Part shown: positions 1-6,843 of the stretch, piece by piece
Numbering within the stretch: the stretch's first letter is position 1
Layout of the letters: each line of letters begins with the position of its first letter
From: Deltaproteobacteria bacterium
GTDB lineage: Bacteria > Myxococcota_A > Polyangia > Polyangiales > JADJMO01
NCBI GenBank assembly: GCA_022843175.1
Contig: JALHOE010000028.1
Coordinates: 12,720-61,499 of the forward strand
Length of the DNA: 48,780 nucleotides
Direction of reading: 5' to 3'
Notes under the pieces: model-generated
Databases searched by the model: none
The model's input: the letters and a program-made list of their open reading frames with translations, nothing else
What the model was told of the DNA's origin: nothing
Made by a program: the position numbers and the translations under genes

Positions 1-137
1 CGCGTCGGCGTTCGCGTTCGCGTCGGCGTTCGCGTTCGCGTCGGCGTTCGCGTTCGCGTCGGCGTTCGCGTTCGCGTCGGCGTTCGCGTTCGCGTCGGCG
101 TTCGCGTTCGCGTCGGCGTTCGCGTTCGCGTCGGCGT
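1..137. repeat. 18-bp tandem repeat, about 7.6 copies
   Basis: The unit CGCGTCGGCGTTCGCGTT repeats without visible mismatch from the first base to about position 137 and probably continues to the left. Because 18 is a multiple of three, every frame is open through the array. On the plus strand it would read as RVGVRV, ASAFAF or RRRSRS repeats, and on the minus strand one frame reads NANADA. One plus frame leaves the array and stops at 179-181, so the array could be the low-complexity tail of a gene that starts outside the window. The sequence alone does not decide this. Confidence 0.9.
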
Positions 138-150
138 GTGGCGGCGGGAT

Positions 151-176
151 AGGCGCGCGCGTCAGCGAGCGCCTAG
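151..176 (-). repeat. Dispersed 26-bp palindromic (REP-like) repeat, copy A
   Basis: Read on the minus strand, this block matches 44901-44926 at 25 of 26 positions. It folds as a GGCGC/GCGCC stem, one mismatch, three more pairs and a four-base loop. It sits just before the TAA at 179-181 of the plus frame leaving the tandem repeat. It may be a terminator hairpin or a dispersed REP-type palindrome. Confidence 0.65.
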
Positions 177-200
177 TTTAACGAACTATGGGCTCTCTGT

Positions 201-233
201 GCGGGCTCCCCGAGCCTGCCGGCGGGAGCCCGC
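201..233. terminator. Strong hairpin, possible terminator
   Basis: GCGGGCTCCC (201-210) is perfectly complementary to GGGAGCCCGC (224-233) with a 13-base loop. There is no T-run, so an intrinsic terminator is not proven. It lies between the repeat region and the start of the four-helix-bundle gene. Confidence 0.35.
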
Positions 234-270
234 CGAGATCGGCTCGGCGTGGCTCACAAGGAGCTACGTG

Positions 271-577
271 ATGTTGCGAGTCTACGACGAGGTCCTCGAG
301 ATCATCCGCGCCGCCGCACCTCTGGTTCACGAGCTCCGCAAGCGCAGCCCGAACCTCGCCGATCAAGCCGAGCGGGCGTTGAGCGCGGTGCCGTTGCGCA
401 TCGCCGAGGGCAGCTACAGCCGACGCGGCGCACTATCACGGCGGCGCCGGCTCGATGCAGGAGGCGATCGGCGCCTTCGACACCGGCGCGGCGTGGGGGT
501 GGATCGCGCCGCTCGATCCCGCTCTGCGCGATCGCATGCAGCGCGCGCGGGCGGTGCTGTTCAAGAACGCGCGGTGA
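271..577 (+). pseudogene. Four-helix-bundle protein (23S rRNA IVP-like), frameshifted
   Basis: An AAGGAG ribosome site (258-263) precedes ATG 271. The first frame gives an N-terminus typical of the four-helix-bundle / 23S rRNA intervening-sequence family, with LRVYDEVLEIIRAAAPLV, then RSPNLADQAERA, then RIAEGSYSRRG. Near position 430 the family-like sequence moves to another frame, which continues GGAGSMQEAIGAFDTGAAWG and ends at TGA 575-577. Each half alone is too short for the family; joined they give about 100 residues, near the usual 110-130. Either the gene is broken by a one-base change or the base call is wrong. No function can be assigned beyond the family; members are small helical proteins of unclear role. 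Confidence 0.65.
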
Positions 578-585
578 AGCGGTGG

Positions 586-612
586 CGGGCCGGCGCCTGC
601 AACGCCGGCCCG
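586..612 (+). terminator. Perfect 10-bp stem hairpin after the four-helix-bundle gene
   Basis: CGGGCCGGCG (586-595) pairs with CGCCGGCCCG (603-612) around a 7-base loop, starting 9 bases after the stop at 577. It has no T-tract, as is common in high-GC genomes. Position and symmetry suggest a terminator. Confidence 0.5.
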
Positions 613-664
613 TCGCGTCGGGCATTCCCGTTCTTCGGGAGCCACCGCGGGAGCTGTGACCAAT

Positions 665-685
665 GCCGAGGCGCAAACCCTCGGC
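665..685 (-). terminator. Hairpin downstream of the minus-strand gene at 700-1218
   Basis: GCCGAGG (665-671) pairs with CCTCGGC (679-685) around a 7-base loop. It lies 14 bases past the stop of the minus-strand gene ending at 700. With 586-612 it forms a pair of hairpins between convergent genes. Confidence 0.45.
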
Positions 686-699
686 CCGCGCTCAGCGGC

Positions 700-1218
700 T
701 CAGTCGTCCGACTTCTTCTTCTTGGCGGCCGGCTCGGTGGCCTTCTCGTCGCCGTCGCCGTCGTCGTCGTCCTTGTCGGGGTCGTTGGTCTCTTCCTTCT
801 CGCCCTTGAACTTCACGCCGTCGGTCTGCACGGCGACGAGCTTGATCTTGTCGAGGAACCAGGTGGTCTGGGTCTTCTTCTTCTTGCCGATGCCCGTGCT
901 CTTGCTCGTGTACGAGAACTGATACTCGATATCGCCCTCGCACTTGGACGGGAGGTTCTCGCCGGCGCTCGGCCAGGGCGAGCCCTTCACGTGCGCCACG
1001 CCGGTGTTCTTCTCGCCGCGCGACTTGATCGTGACGTTCGCGTTGATGAGGCCGCGAGTGTTGCCGCCGCACATCGCAGACGCCGTGCCGCCCATGTGCC
1101 GCAGCGACTGGTTGAGCGCCTTCTGCACGATGTCCTCGGGGACCTTCTTCTCGAGGAACTTGCACCCGAAGGTGGTGGACGCGAGCGCGATGACGAACAG
1201 AGATCCTGCGAGCTTCAT
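700..1218 (-). CDS. Secreted or lipid-anchored hypothetical protein with acidic C-terminus
   Basis: The 172-residue product starts at ATG 1218, chosen because GGAGGA precedes it and a signal peptide follows at once (MKLAGSLFVIALASTTFGC). The Cys at residue 19 could be a lipidation site, but the preceding TFG is a weak lipobox. The middle has a few beta-rich stretches and a conserved-looking GTASAMCGG segment. The C-terminus is an Asp/Glu tract (DPDKDDDDGDGDEK) followed by KKKKSDD, so it is highly charged and probably disordered. I do not recognise a domain. It is likely exported; its neighbour at 1279-2169 is also an exported lipoprotein on the same strand, 60 bases upstream. Confidence 0.75.
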   Translation of the reverse strand: MKLAGSLFVIALASTTFGCKFLEKKVPEDIVQKALNQSLRHMGGTASAMCGGNTRGLINANVTIKSRGEKNTGVAHVKGSPWPSAGENLPSKCEGDIEYQFSYTSKSTGIGKKKKTQTTWFLDKIKLVAVQTDGVKFKGEKEETNDPDKDDDDGDGDEKATEPAAKKKKSDD

Positions 1219-1278
1219 GAGGGTTCCTCCAAACGGGACGGCCAGCGTATTCACTGCATCCGCCCGTTGGGAAGCCCG

Positions 1279-2169
1279 TTACGGCTTCGGGTGGGCCTCG
1301 AAGAATGCCCAAATCCGCGCCGGCAAATCTGCAGACAAATCGAACGGAATGTGCGTGGTCCCCTCCATACGCCACAGCTCCACGTCGCCGTTGGGCTTAC
1401 ACCCGGTCCAGCGCGTGACTTTCGTCTCCGCGCCCGCGACTTTCAGGTCGATATCGAGCGGCGCGGCGGTGGAGTCCGCTGCCCCGCACCCGTTCCACCG
1501 AGCCCATGAGTCGACGATGCTCTGCACCGACGGGAACGTGGCGAGGGTGGCCGCGCCGCCCTCGTAGGGGACGGTCTCATCCTTGGTGCCATGCATGTGC
1601 CTGATCGCGACCGGCTCGCTCGGCTTGCAGCTCGCGGCGTCGCTGTAGAACGGCGGCGCCAACGTCACCGCGGCGGCGAACTTCGGCGCCGCGTCGCACG
1701 CGAGGCGATACGACATCGCGCCGCCGTTGGAGTGACCGAGGAGGAAGATGCGCTTCTTGTCGAGCGTGTAGCGGGTGCCGATCTCGTCGACGAGGCCGGT
1801 CAGGTACTTCACGTCGTCGACGCCCTTCTTCTCGAAGTCGCAGCAGGTGTCGACCGCGTTCCAGAAGCGCCGCCCCTTGCTGTCGGGCGTGCCGTCGGGC
1901 GCGACGAGGAGGAACTTCTTCTCCTCGACCAGCTTCGCCATGTTGAAGTACGCGGCCTGCGCGTACCCGCCGGCGCCGAAGCCGTGGAGGAGCACGACGA
2001 GCGGGATCGGTTTCTTGCGATCCCACGACTCGGGCGCGCGAAAGTAGGGGACCGGTCGGTCGCCGCCGAAGATCGGATCCTCTTGGACGGCGCTGTCGGG
2101 CGGCGCGGCCTCGGGCGACGAACCGGAGGAGCAACCGAGGACCAAGCAGAGCGCCACGGGGAATCGCAC
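1279..2169 (-). CDS. PHB depolymerase / LpqC-family esterase lipoprotein
   Basis: The 296-residue protein starts at GTG 2169 with a short signal and lipobox-like VLGC (Cys 13), so it is probably anchored on the cell surface or in the periplasm. It has the alpha/beta-hydrolase features of the polyhydroxybutyrate depolymerase / LpqC esterase family: the oxyanion strand VVLLHGFGAGG (residues 58-68), the nucleophile elbow GHSNGGAM with Ser147, and a DTCCDF segment near residue 110 typical of the family. A C-terminal His lies in TTHIPFD. Family members hydrolyse short polyesters or feruloyl esters; the substrate here is not readable. A GAAGCC/GGCTTC inverted repeat (1271-1288) overlaps the stop codon. 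Confidence 0.85.
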   Translation of the reverse strand: MRFPVALCLVLGCSSGSSPEAAPPDSAVQEDPIFGGDRPVPYFRAPESWDRKKPIPLVVLLHGFGAGGYAQAAYFNMAKLVEEKKFLLVAPDGTPDSKGRRFWNAVDTCCDFEKKGVDDVKYLTGLVDEIGTRYTLDKKRIFLLGHSNGGAMSYRLACDAAPKFAAAVTLAPPFYSDAASCKPSEPVAIRHMHGTKDETVPYEGGAATLATFPSVQSIVDSWARWNGCGAADSTAAPLDIDLKVAGAETKVTRWTGCKPNGDVELWRMEGTTHIPFDLSADLPARIWAFFEAHPKP

Positions 2170-2229
2170 GGCGAGAGTCTAGCCGGTGCTCGGCTCGACG
2201 GAGCGTTCGAGGTCGTCCATCCTTGACCG

Positions 2230-2364
2230 ATGGGACCCTATCGCTCGCTCGAGCGCGACGAGCCGCGCGACGACCCCTGGCCGCTGAGCCTGTTGGTCGT
2301 CGCCGCGGTCCTCGCGTGGTGGCTGGTCGAGCACGCAATCGGCTCGATCGCCGGCCGGTTCTAA
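2230..2364 (+). CDS. Small single-pass membrane protein (44 aa)
   Basis: ATG 2230 to TAA 2362-2364 encodes 44 residues: a charged N-terminus (YRSLERDEPRDDPW), then one hydrophobic span of about 18 residues (LSLLVVAAVLAWWLV), then a short tail AIGSIAGRF. The layout is that of a small tail-anchored or inner-membrane peptide. It starts 60 bases from the divergent esterase start (2169) and its stop overlaps the stop of the minus-strand gene at 2361 by three bases. No clear ribosome site was found. The fit between intergenic space, charge pattern and membrane span argues for a real gene, but chance cannot be excluded at this length. Confidence 0.5.
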   Translation: MGPYRSLERDEPRDDPWPLSLLVVAAVLAWWLVEHAIGSIAGRF

Positions 2365-3155
2365 CGCCCCTTGAACTCGGGCTTGCGCTTCTGCAAGAAG
2401 GCCATCAGTCCCTCGCGCGCGTCCTCGGTGCCGAGGAGCACGCCGAGCTTCTCGCGCAGCATCGGGAGCGCGTCCTCGATGCGCTGGGAGTCCTGCGCGT
2501 AGAGCGCCTCGAGGCCGTGCTTGAGCGCGAGCGGCGCCTTGCCGGCGAGCTTGCCGGCGAGCTCTGCGACGCGCGCGTCGAGCTCTTCGGGGGGGTGGCA
2601 CTCGTTGAGCAGCCCGAGCTCCGCCGCCTCGTGCGCGTCGATGCGCTCTCCGAGGAGCATCATCTGGGTGAGCCGGCGGCGGGGGACCAGCCGGGTGAGC
2701 ACCGCCATGATCATCATGGGGAACAGTCCAACGTCGACCTCGGGGGTGCCGAGCTGCGCGTCGATCGACGCGAACGCGAACGTGGACGCCGCGACGAGCC
2801 CGAGCCCGCCGCCCATCGCGTGGCCGTTGACCTTGGCGACGAGCGGCTTGCTGTAGCCGCACATCGTCGGGAGCAGCTTGGCGTAGTCGCCCCCGTCGCT
2901 GTCGAACGGCTGGAGCGCGCCGCTCTCGCCGGCGGTGATCGCGGAGAAGTCGGCGCCGGCGCAGAAGGCCTTTCCTGCGCCGGTGAGCACGACGACGCGG
3001 ATCGCCTCGTCTTCGGCGGCGTCGGCGAGCGCCCAGCGCAGCTCGTTGACCATCTCGGGCCCGATCGCGTTGCGGCGCTCGGGGTTGTTGAGGGTGATCG
3101 TGGCCACCGGCCCCTCGGCGACGACGATGATCTTGCGATACGCGCGCGGTTCCAT
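2361..3155 (-). CDS. Enoyl-CoA hydratase/isomerase family (crotonase) protein
   Basis: The product is 264 residues from ATG 3155, which overlaps the upstream stop as TGATG; a GTG three bases earlier is an alternative. Crotonase-fold marks are ERRNAIGPEM near residue 25, the oxyanion segment GKAFCAGADF, NGHAMGGGLGLV and LGTPEVDVGLFP. In classical hydratases two glutamates act; the one after GGG is replaced here by Gly (GGGLGLV), while the PEV glutamate is kept. The reaction may therefore be isomerisation, hydration by a single acid/base, or another crotonase reaction. It is translated together with the BKACE gene upstream, which points to breakdown of a specific acyl-CoA in the cytoplasm. Confidence 0.88.
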   Translation of the reverse strand: MEPRAYRKIIVVAEGPVATITLNNPERRNAIGPEMVNELRWALADAAEDEAIRVVVLTGAGKAFCAGADFSAITAGESGALQPFDSDGGDYAKLLPTMCGYSKPLVAKVNGHAMGGGLGLVAASTFAFASIDAQLGTPEVDVGLFPMMIMAVLTRLVPRRRLTQMMLLGERIDAHEAAELGLLNECHPPEELDARVAELAGKLAGKAPLALKHGLEALYAQDSQRIEDALPMLREKLGVLLGTEDAREGLMAFLQKRKPEFKGR

Positions 3156-4054
3156 CACTGCTTCTTCAGGTTGAGGAGCTGGTAGGTCTCATCGATCGTC
3201 GCGGGGCGGCGACCGATGTCGCGCACCATGCGGACCGCCACGTCGACGAGCTCGCCGTTGGACTGCGCGACCTTGCCGTTGGGCAGGTAGAAGTTGTCCT
3301 CGAGGCCGCAGCGGATGTTGCCGCCGAGGACCAGCGCCGCGGCGATCATCCGCCACTGCGGACGCGAGATGCCGATCACCTCCCACTCCGAACCGGCCGG
3401 CATCAGCTTGGTCTGCAGCTGGAGCGACTCGATGGTCGGGGGGATGCCGCCGAGCACGTTGAGGATGAACGAGAACTGCAGCGGCGGCTTGAGGATGCCC
3501 ATGTCGAGCAGCGGCCAGATCCCGTGGGTGTGGCCGGTGTCGAAGCACTCGAGCTCCGGCTTCACGCCGGCCTCGTTCATCGCCGAGAGCATCTTGATGA
3601 TCTTCCCGTAGGTGTTGGGGAAGACCATGTCGAACACGAAGTTCTTCCGCTTCTCGGAGTACTTCGCGTAGTTCATCGTGCCCATGTTGAGCGCGGCGAT
3701 CTCCGGCTTCGACTCGCGGATGTACGTGGTCTGGTCGCTCACGTCCTCGAGGATGGTGCCCGTCGAGTAGTTGAGGACGATCGGCGAGCGCTTGCGGACC
3801 TCCTCCTTGATGCGCGCAAAGGTCGCCGGGTTGAACGTGGGCGAGCCGTCGTCGTTGCGCGCGTGGATGTGGGCGACGGTGGCGCCGGCCTCGAACGCGC
3901 GGCGGCACTCCTCGCCGATCTCCTCGGGCGTGTAGGGGATGTTCTTGCACTGATCGCGGTTGGCGAGGACGCCGGTGACCGCGCAGGTGACGACGCACGC
4001 TTCGCGCACGTCGTGCGAGGGCATCTTGCCCAGACCGGTGGTGGGATCGCTCAT
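3155..4054 (-). CDS. Beta-keto acid cleavage enzyme (BKACE, DUF849 family)
   Basis: The 299-residue protein starts at ATG 4054 with GGAG upstream. The AHIHAR motif (His62, His64) supplies two ligands of the catalytic metal in this TIM-barrel family, and LNYSTGT, ELECFDTGH and GGNIRCGLEDN are further family marks. BKACE enzymes condense a beta-keto acid with acetyl-CoA, giving acetoacetate and a new CoA thioester; the founding member acts on 3-keto-5-aminohexanoate in lysine fermentation. Substrate specificity varies widely and cannot be read here. It sits 10 bases after marR and overlaps the crotonase gene, so the three form one operon. Confidence 0.9.
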   Translation of the reverse strand: MSDPTTGLGKMPSHDVREACVVTCAVTGVLANRDQCKNIPYTPEEIGEECRRAFEAGATVAHIHARNDDGSPTFNPATFARIKEEVRKRSPIVLNYSTGTILEDVSDQTTYIRESKPEIAALNMGTMNYAKYSEKRKNFVFDMVFPNTYGKIIKMLSAMNEAGVKPELECFDTGHTHGIWPLLDMGILKPPLQFSFILNVLGGIPPTIESLQLQTKLMPAGSEWEVIGISRPQWRMIAAALVLGGNIRCGLEDNFYLPNGKVAQSNGELVDVAVRMVRDIGRRPATIDETYQLLNLKKQ

Positions 4055-4064
4055 CTCGTGTCTC

Positions 4065-4538
4065 CTATTTCTCGGTCTTCTCGGCGACCTGCTTGCGGAC
4101 GTTCGTGGCCAACTTGTCGAGCAGCTGGAGGAGCTGGCCGAGCTCCTCTCGGTTGAGCGCCTGCTCGAACGCGCTCTTGAAGATCTCGAACGGCTCGAAC
4201 TTCATCGAGCGCGCGAGCTCGTGCCCCTTCTTGGTGAGCCGAATGTGAACGACGCGCCGGTCGTCGGACGAGCGCTTGCGCTCGACGAGGCCCTCGCGCT
4301 CCATGCGGTCGACGATCCCGGTGACGGTGCTGTTCTGCGCGTTGATCCGCTCGGAGAGCTCGCTGAGCGAGAGGTCGCCGATGTCCTCGAGGATCTTCGC
4401 GACCGAGAGCTGCGGTCCGGTGAGGCCGTGCCGCGCCGCCTGGTCCTTCGTGAGGCGACGAGACTCCGTGTAGAGGTAGATGATCGCTTCGACGATGCGA
4501 TCGACCTGCTGCTTGTAGTTCTCCGGGATGCGCGCCAT
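4065..4538 (-). CDS. MarR-family transcriptional regulator
   Basis: The 157-residue protein from ATG 4538 has a winged helix at about residues 50-110: LSLSELSERI, then NSTVTGIVDRMEREGLVER as recognition helix, then SSDDRRVVHIRLTKKG as the wing. MarR proteins act as dimers, usually repressors released by a small ligand, often an aromatic or acyl-CoA compound. It is the first gene of an operon with BKACE and a crotonase. The ATG directly abuts a palindromic block (4539-4569) that recurs at the start of the acyl-CoA carboxylase gene at 6844, so it probably controls itself and that gene. There is no ribosome site before the ATG, consistent with a leaderless transcript. Confidence 0.92.
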   Translation of the reverse strand: MARIPENYKQQVDRIVEAIIYLYTESRRLTKDQAARHGLTGPQLSVAKILEDIGDLSLSELSERINAQNSTVTGIVDRMEREGLVERKRSSDDRRVVHIRLTKKGHELARSMKFEPFEIFKSAFEQALNREELGQLLQLLDKLATNVRKQVAEKTEK

Positions 4539-4569
4539 GGGAATTGTTTAGCGTACGAAACTTTCGCGT
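4539..4569 (-). promoter_or_regulatory. Putative MarR operator/promoter, copy 1 (autoregulation)
   Basis: Read on the minus strand, this 31-base block contains the palindrome CGAAAGTTTCG (4556-4566) followed by GCTAAACAATTCCC and then the marR ATG. It matches 6811-6841 at about 26 of 31 positions, including 14 identical bases around the palindrome. TAAACA lies six bases before the ATG, where a leaderless -10 element would sit. Binding by MarR is inferred. Confidence 0.6.
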
Positions 4570-4653
4570 TCTTCGCTCTGGCGTCAAGCCGCAACAGGCC
4601 GATCCCTGTCGCATCCATCCACGGTGCGACGGTTTCCGAGGGAAAACGGGCTC

Positions 4654-5490
4654 GTGAGGCGCACCGCCCTCGCGCTCGCGATGCTGCTGCTCCCCGCCTC
4701 GGCTCGCGCGCAGGACACCGCGCCCCCGATCGCGGAGGGAAACACCGATCAAACGCGGCTCGCCGGCCAGCTCGGCGGCACGTGGTCGTCGGGCAACAGC
4801 AAGAGCTACTCCACGAACTTCCAGGCGCGCGTCTCGCACCGCCGCGGCGACGAGCAACTCATGTGGAGCGGCGCGCTCAACTACGGCCACGCCACCGCGC
4901 CCAAGCTCGATGACTCCGGGGATCCGGACGCCGAGGAGCACCGCTTCAAGACCGACTCGCTCTATTACACGCGCCTCCGCTACGACCACTTCTTCCTCGA
5001 GAAGAACGCGGTCTTCCTCGCGGCGCTCGCGTTCCGCGACACGTCCTCCGGGTTTCGCGCGCGCTACTCGCCGTACCTCGGCTATCAGCGGACGCTCGTC
5101 GCCGTGGAGTCGTTCGAGGCGTGGGTCGACGTCGGGTATCGCGCCGCGCACGAGATCTTGTGGCTCGACCGTAGGGCTCGGGCCGACGGGTTCGCGGAGC
5201 GGCGGTGGGTCCACGGCCCGCTCGTGACGCTGGGCATCGAGCTGAAGCTCAACGACACCCTCGACCTCGACATCTCGGTCGAGGGCCAGCAAGCGGTCAA
5301 CCGCGAGAAGGACTTTCGGGTCTACAGCATCACCAACCTGACCAACCACGTCGGCAAGGGCTTCTCGCTCGGCATGAACTTCAACGTGCGGTATCTCCAC
5401 GAGCCGATCGGAGATCGTTCGCCGCTCGATACGCAGCTTCAGCTCGTGGCGTTGCTCGACCACACCATCGAGGGTGCGAAGAAGAAGTGA
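4654..5490 (+). CDS. DUF481-family outer-membrane protein
   Basis: I place the start at GTG 4654 because GAGGGA (4638-4643) is well spaced before it and a signal peptide follows directly (LALAMLLLPASARAQ, cleavage after ARA). The 278-residue product resembles the DUF481 family of putative outer-membrane beta-barrels: WSSGNSKSYSTNFQ near the N-terminus of the mature protein, alternating aromatic strands such as TDSLYYTRLRYDHFF and SGFRARYSPYLGY, and a terminal strand ending VALLDHTIEG. A GTG at 4624 would add ten residues without a ribosome site. It diverges from marR across 115 bases. The family's function is poorly known. Confidence 0.85.
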   Translation: MRRTALALAMLLLPASARAQDTAPPIAEGNTDQTRLAGQLGGTWSSGNSKSYSTNFQARVSHRRGDEQLMWSGALNYGHATAPKLDDSGDPDAEEHRFKTDSLYYTRLRYDHFFLEKNAVFLAALAFRDTSSGFRARYSPYLGYQRTLVAVESFEAWVDVGYRAAHEILWLDRRARADGFAERRWVHGPLVTLGIELKLNDTLDLDISVEGQQAVNREKDFRVYSITNLTNHVGKGFSLGMNFNVRYLHEPIGDRSPLDTQLQLVALLDHTIEGAKKK

Positions 5491-5561
5491 CGAATCGGTG
5501 GAACCGACGCTGTCGCGTCGAGCTCTGCGCGATGCGCTGCGCTGCGCGCCATCTATCGAGT

Positions 5562-6773
5562 ATGCGGCCCGTCCTCGTTCTCTCTCTCGTTGCTCTGTTG
5601 GGCTGCAAGCGCGGCGAGGCCGTTCGCACGACCGCGGCCGCTCCTCCGACGCCTGCGGCCACCGGGGGCGGCCCGAGCGCGCCGCTGCTGCCCGGCGCGA
5701 CGTGCGCGTTCCCCTCGAAGATCGAGGAGGACGTCACGATCAAGGCGGGGTGCGTCGCCGACGTGCGGAGCAACGTGCTCGTCGCGAACGGTCGCACGCT
5801 GACGATCGAACCCGGCGTGACGCTGCGCTTTCACGGGGCGAGCTACCTCGAGATCGGCCACAAGGGCTCGCGCCTCGTCGCACGCGGCGAGAAGAGCCAG
5901 CCCATCGTCTTTACGTCTGCGGCGTCCTCGCCCCGCCGCGGCGACTGGGTGGGCCTGGTGTTCGACGACGCCCCCGGCGAGGGCACCGTGATCGAGCACG
6001 CGATCATCGAGTACGCCGGCCGGGAGAGCCACGGCGGGCAGGGCGCGTTCACCGCGTTTCGCGCGTTCCCCGAGCGCCGCGTCACGGTCCGCAACGTGAC
6101 CTTCCGCCACAACGAGACCGCGGTCGCGAACCGACACGCCGGCTCCACGTTCGCCGCCTTCGAGCGCAACATCTTTGCCGACAACACCCGCGCGATGCGG
6201 GTGAGCCCGTCGGTGCTCGCGGCGATCGGCGAGGGCAATGAGCTCGCCGACGTCACCGAGATCACCGGCGGCACCGTGACCAAGAAGGGCACGTTTCCCA
6301 AGAGCGCTGGCGGCTACCTCGTCGCCGAGCCGATCTACGTGAACGGCGAGGGAGCCGAGGTCGCGTCGCTCACCCTCGCGCGGGGCAGCGTGCTGCGGTT
6401 CGCTCCGAAGACCTGGCTCGAGGTGGGCACCGGCGGCCCGGCCGAGCTGTTCGTCGCGGGCGTCACCCTCACGAGCGCCGCAGCCAAGCCCGCGCCCGGC
6501 GACTGGGTCGGCCTCTTCTTCGGCGACAAGACCAAGCGCGCGCACGTGACCGACACCCGCATCGAGTACGCGGGCGGCGAAGAGCACAACGGCGACGCCG
6601 CCGTGACGTTCGTCGGCAGCAAGAGCTGGCAGGCGCTCGACGTGCACTTCGGGGGCGTGACGTTTCGCCACCTGCAGCAGGCGCACTTCTCGTCGAACGG
6701 CGAGGGCTGCTCCAAGGCGCTCGATCCGCGCCACGGCATCGGCTGGGCCGGCGTGACCGAGCCCTGCCGCTGA
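5562..6773 (+). CDS. Lipoprotein with duplicated beta-helix-like domain
   Basis: ATG 5562 gives 403 residues. The signal MRPVLVLSLVALLGC has a lipobox ending at Cys15, followed by a Pro/Ala/Gly linker. Two similar halves follow: each has a segment on high-temperature-like beta-helix rungs (LTIEPGVTLRF and LARGSVLRFAPKTWLEVG), a GDWVGLVF or GDWVGLFFGD motif, and an IEYAGRESHGG or IEYAGGEEHNG motif. Such rungs occur in right-handed parallel beta-helix surface proteins. The internal repeat shows the domain was duplicated. It follows the DUF481 gene by 71 bases on the same strand. Role unknown; surface binding or carbohydrate contact is only a guess. Confidence 0.75.
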   Translation: MRPVLVLSLVALLGCKRGEAVRTTAAAPPTPAATGGGPSAPLLPGATCAFPSKIEEDVTIKAGCVADVRSNVLVANGRTLTIEPGVTLRFHGASYLEIGHKGSRLVARGEKSQPIVFTSAASSPRRGDWVGLVFDDAPGEGTVIEHAIIEYAGRESHGGQGAFTAFRAFPERRVTVRNVTFRHNETAVANRHAGSTFAAFERNIFADNTRAMRVSPSVLAAIGEGNELADVTEITGGTVTKKGTFPKSAGGYLVAEPIYVNGEGAEVASLTLARGSVLRFAPKTWLEVGTGGPAELFVAGVTLTSAAAKPAPGDWVGLFFGDKTKRAHVTDTRIEYAGGEEHNGDAAVTFVGSKSWQALDVHFGGVTFRHLQQAHFSSNGEGCSKALDPRHGIGWAGVTEPCR

Positions 6774-6807
6774 TCTCGGCCGTTTCGGGGACCCTCCGTG
6801 TTCCCCC

Positions 6808-6841
6808 TTGACGCGAAAGTTTCGCACACGAAACATTCGCC
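6808..6841 (+). promoter_or_regulatory. Putative promoter plus MarR operator, copy 2
   Basis: TTGACG (6808-6813) fits a -35 element. Two inverted repeats follow, CGAAAGTTTCG (6814-6824) and the weaker CGAAACATTCG (6829-6839). The block 6811-6841 is nearly the same as the marR upstream block and ends two bases before the carboxylase ATG (6844). No ribosome site is present, so the mRNA may be leaderless and the operator would cover the whole core promoter. Confidence 0.6.
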
Positions 6842-6843
6842 GC

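Noticed and set aside
1-137. CRISPR-like array
   Set aside because: The 18-bp units are directly adjacent with no spacers and no cas genes.
1271-1288. GAAGCC/GGCTTC hairpin as terminator of the esterase gene
   Set aside because: It overlaps the stop codon, has only six pairs and lacks a T-run, so I did not list it as a terminator.
136-1509. Long plus-strand open frame of 457 codons through the repeat and two minus-strand genes
   Set aside because: It crosses the frameshifted four-helix-bundle gene and runs antisense to two genes with signal peptides and ribosome sites. Its Arg/Ala-rich composition is typical of GC-rich shadow frames.
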